Assembly: GCA_039621445.1 (NCBI GenBank)
Contig: CP154955.1
Location: 33,091,417-33,155,416, forward strand
Direction of reading: 5' to 3'
Length of the DNA stretch: 64,000 bases
Source of the DNA: Euglena gracilis
Taxonomy: Eukaryota > Euglenida > Euglenophyceae > Euglenales
Part shown: in pieces, positions 1-11,588 of the stretch
Layout of the letters: the number at the start of each line of letters is the position of its first letter
Position numbering within the stretch: position 1 is the stretch's first letter
Program-made: the position numbers and the translations under genes
The notes under the pieces: model-generated
Told to the model about the DNA's origin: nothing
Databases searched by the model: none
Seen by the model: the letters and a program-made list of their open reading frames with translations, nothing else

Positions 1-598
1 CCCCCCCCCCCCCCCCGGTTGGTGCTATGGGGTGCCTGCCCCTAGCACCCACCCCCACCCCCCCCCGTGGGGTAGGCACCCAACTAAGCACAAGCCTGGT
101 CCCAAGCCATCTTATCTCCCTCTTATCGCCCTCTCTTCTCCATCTTATCGCCCTCCCCAACAGGGTCTGTGCATTTGGCTTTGCTGTGTTTTCAGAAGAA
201 CCAGGTTGATGTGTGCATGGCATCCACTATCCAGACGGTGGAACCCGGATTTCAGCAACACCCAAAGTGTTGGCTGGTTTCGGGTGCGTGTGGGTTGGGG
301 AGTGGTAGGGGTCGCCTGCACCTCCAGGGGCCCCAGGGCAAACGGTCGACAGATGCGTTGGCCACACCCAAAGACTCAGGGCACAGAGTCACCCAGTGGC
401 CGGGGGGGATGGGTCTGAGACTCCTTCCTGGACTGCCCACCAACCGGAACCAGTATCCTCCCGCCCTCCCAAGGATCCCCTCCACCCGCTGTATCACAGT
501 TTACATTTTAGCATCTGTTCGACACCAGGTGTTTCATGGTCGGAACGTATGTTTGTACGATTTCCCTGTGGTTTCGGTAGAATTCCTGAACTTTCGCA

Positions 599-610
599 CG
601 CGCACGCGCA

Positions 611-697
<87 letters not shown>

Positions 698-713
698 AAA
701 CACACACACGCGC
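599..713. repeat. (CA)n microsatellite
   Basis: About 50 CA units with CACG variants at the start. Confidence 0.97.
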
Positions 714-1294
714 GCGCATGCACCCACAACGATCATGCGTTTTCCTGACCGAAAAATAAAATACACTTACAAAAAAAAGTGCTCCACATCTTACAACGCA
801 AAGAGCCAGGCCCACCTGCAGAAATGGCTGCGTGAAGCTTGAGGGAATTTTTTTTTAACTTTGGACTCCCCAGGGCAGGGGTACCCCCCCCCTAAATTTA
901 AGCAACCCATTGCTTGAACTCGGGTTTCAGCCGATCCATCTAAGGGATTTACTGAACGCCCTTGGCAATGTCCCGGCCAAGGGCCCCACCTTGTGGAGAG
1001 GACGGTTGAGCAACGGAGTGACGACATCAGAACAGACCATCTGTCCTGTGCAGCGCACAATGTACGAATGGACTGCGCGAGGGGTCCAGAGAAGGGCAAC
1101 CAACGCCTGCAGGGCATTGGGGGCACATGGGTTGGGGGACGGGGCCAATGCAGGGGCAGCAAAGTACTTTGCCGCGATGCAAACGGGAATGGAAGGACTT
1201 GAAAATGGCTGTGCAGCGGACAAACAGGAGGGACAGAGGTGAGGCTGACGGGGGAGGCACAGAAGTGGGTGGGCGGGGAGGCGGGAGGGGGGGG

Positions 1295-1495
1295 TCAGTT
1301 GTGGTACTCCACGACGTGCTCCTTCACCTTCTTGCCCTTCGCCTTCTTGCCGGTGCACGTCCCCTCCGTCCCGAACTTCACCACCATGTTGGTCGTCGCG
1401 AACGACACTTTCTTCTTGTCCCCCTTCGCCTTCGTCTTGGAGTCCACCCCGGAGGCCAGCGGCGGCCGATCCAGCCCGAGCGGTGGCAGCCCGGC
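1295..1495 (-). CDS. Gene C terminal exon
   Basis: The acceptor is a C run plus ag at 1496-1497. It is a phase-0 exon of 66 residues. Segments include LPPLGLDRPPLASGVDSKTK, AKGDKKKVSFATTNMVVKFG and TEGTCTGKKAKGKKVKEHVV, then EYHN and TGA at 1295-1297. The exon contains an AATHM-like VSFATTNMVVKFG strand and Lys-rich tails. Family not recognised. Confidence 0.68.
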   Translation of the reverse strand, partial: AGLPPLGLDRPPLASGVDSKTKAKGDKKKVSFATTNMVVKFGTEGTCTGKKAKGKKVKEHVVEYHN

Positions 1496-4400
1496 CTGGG
1501 GGACGAATACCCCAAAGAGGCAAGAGGAGCATTAAGAGCAGGGGAAGGAAGGTCGGTCACCCAAGTTTGAGGTCCAAAAATCTTGCGGAACGTTGATTTG
1601 AATAAAAACCCCAAAAAACCCTCCCGAGGGCATCCACTCAGCACAACCCCCCACCCCCCAAGGGGACCCAACCACCTGCCCGACGCCAGGGTTCCTCCCA
1701 TTTCTGTGCTGGCCGAGGCCAAAAATGTGTCCGTCATTTTACGTGATTTCCCATGAATTTCCATGAATTTCCTTGAATTTCCTTTTAAAAAGAATCAAAA
1801 GCCACACATTCCATTCTGCACCAGAGCCATGTTTGGGCGGTTGTGGCAGCAGATTGTCTCTCCGTGTTATAATTCTGGAGATTTTGTTTGTTTGTTTGGC
1901 AATGCAGCATGCAAAAGGGGAACAAATATTTTAAAATGCAAAACCTTGCCAGTATTGTTCAAAAGGCTGACACATGGCACCCACCTTCCCTTGCACCAAT
2001 ACCAAAATGTTCATGATCGCACGCAGGGGTTGTCCCACAAAAAACCAACGAAAAAATCCCTGTGTGCATGCTTATCCAAATATGTAGGCGAAAATGGAAA
2101 CTGCTCAAAACGAAGGGAAAAGCGCAAAAAAAAACTGCTTGAGTGATGCGGTCAAAATAACTTCAATTTGAGGGAAAATAAGATTCTGTGGCCTCCAAAA
2201 TTACCTGAGTTATTAATTTTTTGGCAACCGCAGTTTTTTTGTCTGATTTTTGTTTTGCATGTTTAGTTGAAACACAAAGGTTGTGTTGTTGGATTCAGCG
2301 GTGTCCAAAGGGCTTTCAAAACTTTTGTTATGCTTGGGTTCGGGCAAATTGGACTGCCCACTTTTACGCCGCAGCTGGCCGAAGCCGAAGTCTCAACCAG
2401 TTGGAACCTGCTCCTAAATTCAAACAAAGGCATGCCCCTAATCCAGGAGCTGTACAGCAAATTCTGTAGCCTGGCGGAGATGGGGGCCAATGGAATGCTG
2501 CGGTATGTCCCTTGGATGCAGGTGACCCCCCCCCCTTTGCCCAACGACCACCCCCAAGTCACGATCAGGGGTTGCAGGCCAGGGCGTGCGTACGGTTCTA
2601 AATGAAGCCTCACCAGCCGGCGACAGCCTGAAATGACCCCACCAAAGACCACCCCGTTGGAGACTCCACCCCGGAATTTTCAACGGCACGGCACACGAAA
2701 CGCCCGGGGGCCTCTCCCCCGGCCGGCCCGGCCGGCCGGCCCTCAGCCCGGGCCGGGCTGGGGGCGCCCTCCTTCTCCGTGACGCGCTGCTGCTGCTGCT
2801 GCACGATGCGGTCCAGCACGCGGTCCGTCAGGTCCGCCTTGCGGTCCCGCGCCTCCAGCTTCGCGGCGTGCTTCTCCTTGAAGTACGCCTCCGTCACCCC
2901 CATCTTCGCCTGCCGGCTCGCCACCTTGCCCTCCTCCGCCGCCGCCGCGTCGCCCCGCAGCCGGCCCCTCCGCTGGGAGGGCGCCCCCATACGCTTGCGG
3001 GGATTCCCCTCCAGCCCGGCCCACCCCCGCCCCCGCCCAAGCGAGAGGGCCCAAGGTGGGTGGCACCGCTGGCACTACCCACCTTGGGCACCAACCGGTG
3101 AGTGTACCGGCGGCTGGGAAGACGGTCGCGACAAGACAACGACCGCATCCGTCGCATCAATCCCGGAACCAAGCAAAAAAAGAGCCCAATCGTTGCAAAA
3201 TTTTTCATTCGGATAAAAAGTTTTGACTTTTTGGCCACTTGTTTGCCCAAAAAAATTCTGCCTTTATTTAGCGGACCCCCTACAAATGGGTTCGGTGCCC
3301 CCACCCAAATAATTACCTTGGCGAAAACTGAAATAGCATTCATCCGTGCCATTTTGCCCTCAACGAATAACAGCTGCAGAATTGCCGTTCTTTACCCTAG
3401 CGTCAGAAGGAGATCCTTGAGCGAGGGGGGGGCTCCAGGGAGGGTCTGGCCAGCCAGCATTTTTCCCCCAACCAGCTCTCACTGCAACCAAACTTCCTCT
3501 GATTGGTCTTGAAAGGATGTCGGTGGGCGGGGGGGGGGGGGAGGGGTCAGTCAGGCAGATATGCTTCGGTGGTGCGCCGCATGCCCACCGTCCCCCCATC
3601 GCTGCACGCGAATGGAGGCTGGGGAGCCCCTGCCACCCCGGGACCCCGAGGGGCCTGCTGGCCAGCGGCCAGCACCTCCAGCGTTTGCTTGTCCGTCACG
3701 AACTTCTTCTTCGCGCCCATCCGGGGGATGGGGACGTGGGCATCGCCGTCCTCATCGTCATCGTCCTCACCGAAGATTCCCTCAGTGAAAGAGCGGAGGG
3801 GGGCTCGTTGCTGGGCACAAATCCACCAGACTGTGTTCAAAAAAGAAAACCAACTGCCCAACTCCACCCACCCCCTCCCCAAACACCCAAATCAGCCAAA
3901 ATCCTCAAAAAATGATCGTCCGGCCTTGCCCTGCCTGTGCAACACTGGGGGGGGGGGGGCAGCATCGACTGCTCTCCGCTCGCCCACTCTCACAAACCCA
4001 CCGACCACCCACCCTGGGGCTGCCCGGGCTGGGGTTAAGTGAACCTTCGGCCATCCCCGCGCTTCCGCTTCCGCTCCTTCGCGGGGGCGACCCGCATCCC
4101 CACCACCTCCCCGCCGCGCGCCTGCACAGCCCAAGGGGGCTACAGTGAAGGCAAAACACGTGGATGCTCTGGAACTGTCAGCTCAGTAGGGGTTGGAGGT
4201 GCAACATGGACCCTCGAAGAATGCGATGCAGAAAAAAAAACAAAAAAACAAACAAAAAACATAAACACAAACAACACAAGTTGCATGTAAATGCCTTCAG
4301 GAGCTCCCCAGGATGTTCACCTTTGTGTAGAGGACAATCTTTCATCATGGACCTATATTTTCATGCATTTTGATCAGGTTATGGGAAGACACTGTTTTCA

Positions 4401-7400
4401 CAAAATTGCAATTTGCTGGCCAAAGAATGCCAACAAAAATGACAGAAACGTTTGATCCAAGGAAAAAAGCGGATCCAGAATGTGGAATTTCAAGGTCTGA
4501 AAAATTTCCCAGCCAGTATCGAAAAGTCGCTGTGAAGAAAAAAAAACTGAACAAAAGGCAAAAAAACATTTTTTGCCCAAAATAATAAAAAAAACACAAA
4601 AAAAAGCCGTGTTTGCGCCCTTCTCCCCCGAGCCCAGCCATAGCCACCAGCTATCACAAATTTCAGCATGGTGGCCGCAGAGTTTCAAGTTCTATGTTTC
4701 TGTTCCTCTGCAGGTAACGCCCTGAACAAACCGCAGCCGTTTCGCCTCCCGGATAGCCGCACTGATGCGTGCTTGCTTGTCACGTGTCTCCTTTGGCATG
4801 TCGGTGATCGGCAGGCTGACGTTCAGGATGTTGTGCTCGAACTGCGCGACGGCCTTCGTCGGGTCACATGTGACGCCACCGAAATACGGCTGGTTGACCT
4901 GGTACTTCTTGGACCACTTCAGGGTGTCGAGCACGAAGTGCGTGGGCGTCGGGGGCATGCCCCGCCCATCCTGACGTCCTAACCATACATCTGTTGAAAG
5001 ACCCCAGGGGGTTGCTGGGCTAGGGCTAGAAACCTAGGGGGGTGGGCTAGCCCCCCCCCCCCCCCGGGGGGAGCTGGATCCCAGCTGGACCTGAACTGGG
5101 CCGGGCTGGGCCGAAATCGGACAACTGCCTAAAAAAAAATGACACGCAAAACATAGTTTTGAAAAAATGAGCACAACAAAAACGCCCCAAAAAAACCCAA
5201 AACCCCAATTTGTTGGCCATTCTTGAACACTTTTTCGGCTGGACCCCGAAAAGGGGGCTGGCTAGAAGGGCTAGCACAGGGTTCGATATAAGGACAGGTG
5301 GGGGGGGTCCGGCCCCCCCCCCCCCCCCCGCGAGCCAGGAGGGGGGTGGGGGTGGGGGGGGGGACACCCCCACCTAAACAGTGGCGCGGTCCGGGTGACC
5401 GATTTTCGGCCCGGCGTAAATCGCCGGGCCAAAAATTTGACATCCAGCGAAATCAAATCGCAAGCAGCACATAGTGTTTTTTCATCAGGTCAATGGCAGA
5501 AAATTACCAAAAACTCCTGCGCGAAGCGCTGGAGGAAAAAATTGACCTTTTGGGGGGGGTCCCGGGACCACCCCCCCCCCCCGGGGTCGGTCCGGCCCCC
5601 CTGGCAGGTGGGGGGGGGGGGGGGTGGTCCGGGGTCCGGGGGTGGTCCCCCCCCTGCGGGCCAGGAGGGGGGGGGACACCCCCCCACCTAAACCATGTAC
5701 GCCCTCCTTATATCGAACCCTGGGCTAACAGCACCCCCCTGGGGGGTGCTGCTGCGGCTGGGTTGGACCAAAATGGCCCCGACTCCCCAGGGGTGGGGGG
5801 GGAATCTGCAAAACCTTAAAGAGATGTATGGTCCTAACCCGACACCGGAACCACAGGATGCGACTGAGATAAAAAAAAATCCCCCATCACGCCACGTCCA
5901 TGACTGCAAGGCTTTCACCGTGGTGACTTAGCACTCGATCCAGAAGCTGGAAAAAAAGAGCATCGTGCATGTATACTGTGACTGTCTTGTCTTGCATGGG
6001 TGGAATGTGCACAATGACGTTACTGGGATGGTTGGTTCATTGGGGGGTGGGCAGTTGGCGGCAGCCGGGTTGTTCCGGGAGGGTTACCGTGGGAGGTGGC
6101 GAACGGAGGCGGCGCCGTGGCCAGCCACGGTCATCCATGGCCAGCCACGGTCATCCATGGCCAGCCACGGTCAGCCGTGGCCAGCCACGGTCATCCATGG
6201 CCAGCCACGGTCAGCCATGGCCAGCCGAGGTGCCACCACAGGTGGGGGGGGGGGATAATGTGGCAATTTTTTTCCAAATTATGCTGGTAATTGTGCGGGA
6301 TTATGCAAGATAATGCAAAAAAAGATGCGGAGTAAAATGGGACAAAATTGATGTTGTTCGCATTCATGCAAAGCCGCAAACCTGCAACTTTAGCCTTTAG
6401 CCTTTAGTAACTTTAGTCCTTTAGCTGGACCAAAATGCTACACCGGGTCCTACCTTGGGCTTTAGGCCCGAAAAGGTTTCTTGCGGGTGGCAAAAAAGTT
6501 TGCCAAAAGCGTCCGCATTCTTACGAAGGGCCTTTAAATACATTTATCCAGAGCAGGCTTTTGCTTAAGGACCCCCGGGGGGGGGGGGGGACTGGTTAGC
6601 CAATCTGCAAGACACTGGAAAAAGTGGACTAGCTAGCCCCCCCCTCCCCCGCCGGGGGGGGGGGGGTCCGGGGGTCCCCCGGACTGGAAAAAAATTTTTA
6701 ACAGGTTTTTGTTCCAAAATTCCCAAAAATGGCCAAAAACGGGCATTTTTGGCCATTTTTGGGGGTCCCAAAAAAATTTTCGGCGCTTCGCGCCGGTCAC
6801 TGGAAAAAAAATTTCCACTAGCTAGCCCTGCTAGCAGACCCCCCCCTGGGGGGGTCTGCTAGAAAACCCACTAGCCAAATTTGGACTAGCTGCAGTCCAG
6901 CCCCCCCCCGGGGGGGGTACTGCAATCCCTTAAGCAAATGCCTGATCCAGAGCTGGCAAAACTTCTTTGCGCTGCAGCAAAATATTTTTTGCACTTAATA
7001 CCAAAGTTTTGCATTCCATCCTTCTATTTTTGCTCAGTGGTAAAAACCTCATCAACACCAAATTGCTTCAGATCCATCGGGGGGGGGGGGGGGCAAATGT
7101 GCAAGCCCAGAGAAAATGCAAAAAAATACTCAAAAGCATGCAAAAATGGCACCAATTTTAAGGAAATCTTTGGAAATATGAGGAAATTTTCATTTTCAAA
7201 AAACGCAAAAAGTGCAAAAAAAAAAACTTGCATTTTTGTGTTTTTTTCACACAAAATGGACAAAAGTTTATTTGAATTTAATGCAAACCTGGAGCAATCA
7301 CAAAAAGTCCACAAAAATGCCAAAAAAATGGGCTGCACATCCCCCACATTCATCCTTTCTTGTGAAAAAGAACAACTGTGCAAAATTGCCAATCAAAATG

Positions 7401-10320
7401 AATTCGGAAAAATGCAAACATTTTGGTTCCATGTGCAACTATTTTCGACAAAATGTGCAGACAAGTCAAACCATTTTGACATAAAGTGCACGCAAGTTTA
7501 TGGGGAAAATGCAAACATTTGGGGTGGGGTGAGGGGTATGCATTAAATGCAAGAACACGTGATTGCCTCCCGGGCCTTTCATTTTTGAAACTTTTCCAAA
7601 CAAGCAAATTATGTGGCCCCCATTCCCCTCCCCCTGCCCTATCCCTTTCATTGGCAACATCATTCCTTTCGTCTTCACCCCTTTTGTGTGCAGGTTGACC
7701 AAGCCCATTCATTAACAACATCTCCGTCTTTGCACACGTATCCCTTTCCCACATCTCACCCCCCCCAAAACCCCCCACACCCCCAGACCCACCCGACCCC
7801 CATACCCCCCTGGCCCTCCTGCGCATAACCATCTGTTTCATCTCCTGTTATGTGCATTCCAAAAACATGACAAGATAACAAGATATCAACACACCACACA
7901 CAACAAACCGAATAAACTACTTCAAATGTGCAACTGGCTACCCATTCCCGGGGCGCAACAACTGTAACGGAGGTGGCGCCGCAGCAGTCGCAGCTGGGCG
8001 GTGGCTGGCCGCGGCCGGCCACAGCACCGCCAAAATTGACCCTTGGCGGCGGCCGCGCCTGCCGCGGCGCCCCGTCCCACGATTCCACCCCCCACGGCAC
8101 CTCGTCCCGATTATTCCTGCATCGCCTCCCATCTCACCGCGTGGGCATGATGGAAAAGGCAGCACCTTCCGGACTCTGAAAATCTCGGGCCGTCAAGGAG
8201 ACCGGCGGGGGATGGCTGGGTCGCAGTTGATGTACTGTGGGGGGCAGTGGTGCAGGTCGACCTTGATCTCGCGCAGGAACGAAGGGCGGACCCACACAAC
8301 AACACGCTGCCCCACGCTGTGTGGGTGGGGGGGGGGCTCCCCCGCATCGCCGCCATCCGTCCCTGGCCTCCAGGCACTTCGTCCGGCCGTTGATGCGGGA
8401 GTGGATGGGCGGCACAGCCTGGCCCTCGTCCTCCGCCTCCGCCCCCCCGTCCAGCGTGGGCAGAATGCGGCCACGGCGCTGCCGGGGCCCGCCGTGACCC
8501 GCGCCGGGGGTCGGGGCCCCTCATCCCCCCCCCCTTGGTTGCACTCAGGCTTCTTGTCTGTTTATGGCCGGCGCCAACTTCGCTTCCGGCCCAGTGTATG
8601 TGGTGAGGCATTCCCCCCCGGGCACTTCTCTTAAAAAAACCAAAAGGCTCACAAAGGTGTCAGGCGTGAGCGGTGCAAGCCACTTGAATTGAATTGGAAC
8701 CACGAGTTAAATTGCGACGGAGCCGGTGAAGGTTGCAGCCGCATACCTGCAAGCAGAATGCAAAAGGCCTAAGATAATGGCCTAAGGTGCAGAAAAAATC
8801 ATAAAACCCTTTTCCTTGCCATGACACAGAAGCACCCCCCAAATAACCGCCCCCCGCAAATCAGACTCCCTCCAAGAAAATACCCTCCTACCAATTCTCA
8901 GCAATCAAAAAAAGACTCCCAAAGTAAGACCTCCTCAAGGACAAAGCAAACCAAAAAAAAATGGATGATCCCTGTGTGCCCAAAGTGGGTGAGTTTGCTT
9001 AACTTCTTCAATATTGTTGATTTCACCCATTTTTCATGAATTAAAAGGGTTTTTTTCAAGATGATTTATCAATGGCGAAAAAACACTTTTTTGGACCCCT
9101 TTTTTGGACGGTCTGCGAGAAATTTTTCGGGCCAGCAAAAATCCAAAAAATCGAACTCCAAAACAAGATCCTCACTTGGGTTTTTCAGCTATCAACTCGA
9201 GAATTAGCCCTGGAGTCCTTTTGGCGGAGGGGTCATCCAAATGAAGCTTACCAAACAACGTGAAGCAAATGTCTCCAGGCCAAAAAAAAAACGATGGACA
9301 AACATCGACAAGTCGAAGCCTTAAAGAAAGATTGGTATTTGTCCAGCAGCCACCTTGGGTGAAGATGGGTCGCTTGAGCTTCTTCTTGAGCACTTTCCTC
9401 GCGGGAATGTGATCGCTTGCCGCGGATAACTCCATGGGAATTCAACCGTCCCTCAAAGACTCTGCCACCCGGTGTTAAAATCAACACCCACCGGACTTTT
9501 TATGGGGGTCTTGTCCGAGAGGTATCTTTTTTTCAACTTTTTTTTCCTTCAAAATGTTTGCCTGCAACAATGGACCGTTGTGGATGACTCCCAAACATCA
9601 TTTTTGAACCTGTGGCACCTGGGCAAAACGTCAATCATTCGGTTGGGAAACCATGCTAGCTGAACCACACCACCCAAACACTGCGAAATTCCACTGCAAA
9701 ACGTGGTCAATTTTGCCAAAAAAAAGTTGGGTTTGAGGGGTTTAGGGTTCAAATTTCAGCTGCAGCATCCCCCAAAGAGAATTTTGACGGTATGTCTTGG
9801 TTTCGGGTCCCAGCCAGGGACAACCCAGCACCCAGTTTCATCTCAGCCGACCTCCCTGGGGGTTCCTTGCAGTCCACTGGCTCCCGGCCAGAGATTCACC
9901 CCGTCACCCAGGGGCTGAGGGGGCACTATGTCCCAGACCACAAAACAACCCACCCACCCACTTTAGTTTTGAAACCCCCATCCATCCCCCCCCCCCTCGG
10001 GGGTCGACCCACCCAAAACTCACCCAACGCGGCCAAACACCCCAAACCTTTTTCCAGCCTGGCGGACTGACGCTTGGCACAACATGGGGGGGGGGGGGGC
10101 GTCCAGAGGCCTGAAACCCAACTGCCTGCCAGGTGTTAGTGAAGCGGCTATTTCAAGCAATCTCATCTGCATTGCTCTTCTCTCTTCCCTTTTTCGCTTG
10201 CGAAGTAATCGCTTCTCAGCAAAAGAAAGCTTCTTGGTGCTCTTTTTTTCTCGAATTGGAGGTCGGAGACTGGTCATAATAGTTGGCTTCTCATCGAAAT
10301 TGCCCAACACAAAGCCAGAT
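1295..10320 (-). CDS. Gene C: unidentified Lys/Arg-rich protein, scattered exons
   Basis: This is a set of convincing minus-strand exons in order: about 10125-10316, 9354-9461, 8368-8478, 8203-8316, 4719-4970, 4045-4121, 3676-3810, about 2775-2972 and 1295-1495 (TGA at 1295). Several junction phases agree (10.13 to 9461 if ag|gc is used, and 3676 to 2972). Others require missing exons, so this may be one gene or two. The product is charged, with short coiled coil and acidic stretches and no domain I can name. Compositionally it resembles cytoskeletal or axonemal accessory proteins, which is an impression rather than an identification. Confidence 0.45.
1500..2610. other. Intron or intergenic, nothing recognised
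   Basis: A/T-richer sequence with no exon signal that I can defend. It presumably lies inside gene C. Confidence 0.5.
2775..2972 (-). CDS. Gene C helical exon
   Basis: The acceptor is gccctcccag at 2973-2974, phase 0. The frame reads GDAAAAEEGKVASRQAKMGV, TEAYFKEKHAAKLEARDRKA and DLTDRVLDRIVQQQQQR. It is a charged helix with a short Gln run. The 3' edge is uncertain: cgc|gtcacg (about 2775-2780) is possible, or the frame continues Pro/Gly-rich to a stop at 2610. Confidence 0.62.
3547..3810 (-). CDS. Gene C acidic exon
   Basis: The acceptor is ttgtgcccag at 3811-3812. The frame reads SFTEGIFGEDDDDEDGDAHV, PIPRMGAKKKFVTDKQTLE. The likely donor is gag|gtgctg, giving exon 3676-3810 (45 codons, phase 0). 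Without splicing the frame continues (residues VLAAGQQAP onward) to TGA at 3547, so a retained-intron end is possible. Confidence 0.62.
   Translation of the reverse strand, partial: QRAPLRSFTEGIFGEDDDDEDGDAHVPIPRMGAKKKFVTDKQTLEVLAAGQQAPRGPGVAGAPQPPFACSDGGTVGMRRTTEAYLPD
4035..4121 (-). CDS. Gene C small basic exon
   Basis: The acceptor is ctgtgcag at 4122-4123. In phase 0 the frame reads ARGGEVVGMRVAPAKERKRK and then RGDGR. It can end at ag|gttcac (last base 4045) or read on to TAA at 4035. Phase 0 fits the preceding exon 4719-4970. The KERKRKR cluster is a typical nuclear-localisation-like stretch. Confidence 0.5.
   Translation of the reverse strand, partial: ARGGEVVGMRVAPAKERKRKRGDGRRFT
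4719..4970 (-). CDS. Gene C 84-codon exon, the most protein-like in the left part
   Basis: The acceptor is gacgtcag at 4971-4972 and the donor is ggc|gttacc at 4718. The exon is phase 0 at both ends, 252 bases. Segments include PTPTHFVLDTLKWSKKYQVN, QPYFGGVTCDPTKAVAQFEH, NILNVSLPITDMPKETRDKQ and ARISAAIREAKRLRF. It has balanced composition with an amphipathic C-terminal helix. It is clearly a conserved-type protein segment, but I cannot assign the family. Confidence 0.75.
5030..5380. repeat. GCTAGCCC / C-run element
   Basis: G- and C-run-rich segments containing GGGCTAGCCC and AAGGGCTAGC with a Met-free interior. Related sequence is at 5560-5780 and 6570-6920 (GGACTAGCTAGCCCC, GGCGCTTCGCGCC). 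They are probably inverted-repeat transposon remnants. Confidence 0.6.
6112..6235. repeat. 20-bp palindromic tandem repeat
   Basis: About six copies of CCATGGCCAGCCACGGTCAT. Each unit contains nested dyads (CCATGG, GGCCAGCC). No coding role is evident. Confidence 0.92.
6570..6920. repeat. CTAGC / C-run element
   Basis: Contains TTAGCCAATCTGCAAG, paired GACTAGCTAGCCC segments, a CGGCGCTTCGCGCCGG palindrome and C/G runs. No coding signal. Confidence 0.6.
8203..8478 (-). CDS. Gene C exons with acidic and hydrophobic segments
   Basis: Exon 8368-8478 (acceptor ccggcag) encodes RILPTLDGGAEAEDEGQAVP and PIHSRINGRTKCLE. No GT follows for about 70 bases, so a GC donor (gag|gccagg, or a later gcggcg) is likely. 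Exon 8203-8316 (acceptor ccacacag) encodes GQRVVVWVRPSFLREIKVDL and HHCPPQYINCDPAIPR, ending at cg|gtctcc. The alternating hydrophobic pattern suggests a beta-rich domain. The family is not recognised. Confidence 0.6.
9354..9461 (-). CDS. Gene C exon
   Basis: The acceptor is gggtggcag at 9462-9463 and the donor is ag|gtggct at 9353. The frame encodes VFEGRLNSHGVIRGKRSHSR then EESAQEEAQATHLHP, hydrophilic and unlike any family I know. An overlapping frame (ARKVLKKKLKRPIFTQ) is also open but has an in-frame stop just upstream and no acceptor. Confidence 0.5.
10125..10316 (-). CDS. Gene C basic helical exon
   Basis: The frame reads SGFVLGNFDEKPTIMTSLRP, then STKKLSFAEKRLLRKRKREE and MQMRLLEIAASLTP. 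It is strongly coding-like, with few rare residues and a basic amphipathic helix. The 5' edge is unclear because no polypyrimidine acceptor is seen just upstream. At the 3' end ag|gcagtt would hand two bases to the exon at 9461, which takes one. Sequence composition here is more A/T-rich than around genes A and B. Confidence 0.6.
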
Positions 10321-10974
10321 TTTGGCACCAATAAAATTATTTTTTTTTCATTTTGGGATTTGACAATTCAAATACAACATAACCCATCTACATAATCCAA
10401 ATAGCAATATATAAAATCTCTGGTTTTATACTCCTGCAGGATTTCCAAGCCATCAGGGGGGGATGTTAGACAAAAACCTGGGCACTTTGCAATACAATTT
10501 CACTTCAATCAGGCTTCTTTTTGAGCCCGGGGGGAGGGGGTCCTGAACAATAGCACCAGCAAAAACCTCCTGCGCGAAAACAACAACGTTGGAGGTCTGA
10601 CCCCTCTTGTCCAAATTTCCCCATATGGCTTTTGCCATACCATCTTTAAAAGCGCTTCCAGGCAACCCCTGTCAATGCTGGCTAAGGAGGCAAAGACTTG
10701 GTTGGTGAAAGGGAAAACTGTGGGCTGAAATGGCCAAAGTGGCACAACACTATCCAAACTAGTCAGCAAGTCACTGCCCGCACACATCCTGGACACAGGT
10801 TGCCGCATTTTGTTGCCAAAAATCTGGGGCAATCCACAAAAATGTGGACAAACTCGCGGATTGGCATAAAGAAAGGGCCATAAAAAGGCGGGGAGATGGG
10901 AATGACCCACACGGGGGGGGGGGGTATTAACTAAGATTAAGCATCTCCAGGGGGGTCATTTTTTTGCGTTTTTG

Positions 10975-11092
10975 ATGGAGTAGGTTTAGGGTTAGGAGTT
11001 CGGCCTAACTTTAGGCCTAAATTGTACACCCAACACTGATCTATAAGTTAGGCCTAACGTTAGATCCAACTCCTAACCCTAACCCTATGACA
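10975..11092. repeat. TTAGGG-rich imperfect hairpin
   Basis: The left arm has TTTAGGGTTAGGAGTT then CGGCCTAAC. The right arm has GTTAGGCCTAACG then AACTCCTAACCCTAACCC. The arms are inverted copies around about 45 bases, like a small inverted-repeat element. A similar TTAGGCCTAAC palindrome set lies at 42240-42330. Confidence 0.75.
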
Positions 11093-11467
11093 TCAACTCA
11101 AGGTTTTTCGCCGAAATGCCCCCCCGGGGGGTGGCCATTGAGCATCTCCCTGCCCATAAAAAATGAAAATAATGCTTTCAGAAATTTAATGAAAAGAGAG
11201 CAAAACGTTAGATCTGTCTTTCACATATTTAATTATTTTAATGATTTCATTATCAATATTATTTCATTATTCTATTTTAGTTTTATACAGAAAATAATCC
11301 AAAGTTTTAGAGGGAACCCTCAAACTTATGAAGACAAGATAGGAACACAATGATGTAATGGAACAGCTGTGAACACAATGCCTGCAAGTTTCCGGATGCA
11401 AGAATCAATGCATTGAGAGTCCTTCTTTAAAATAAAATAAAAAAAAGTGGAATGCACTTGAGACATT

Positions 11468-11588
11468 TTAAGCACGCAATGCCAAAATCTGCAGAGGCCC
11501 CCGCAGTGCCTTTTCCTTCTCCTTCTTCTTTTGCTTCTTCGTCTTGAGGACAGGAGGAGGCAGAACCATTTTGTCTTCAAAGAACACC
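11468..11588 (-). CDS. Lys-rich terminal exon candidate
   Basis: The acceptor is accaacacag at 11589-11590. The frame reads VFFEDKMVLPPPVLKTKKQK, then KKEKEKALRG and LQILALRA, ending in TAA at 11468. A donor-like gc|gtgctt lies just before the stop, so it could instead be an internal exon of gene C. The basic tail resembles a nuclear-localisation or nucleic-acid-binding segment. Confidence 0.5.

Larger units (their letters stand above)
4980..8200. other. Repeat-rich gene C intron
   Basis: Holds the CTAGC/C-run elements, the 20-bp tandem repeat and A/T-rich filler with GCAAAAA motifs (6.95-7.55 kb). No secure exon. Confidence 0.5.

Noticed and set aside
4719-4970. Assigning this exon to a specific flagellar protein
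   Set aside because: Its composition suggests a cytoskeletal role, but I could not match a family motif from the sequence alone.
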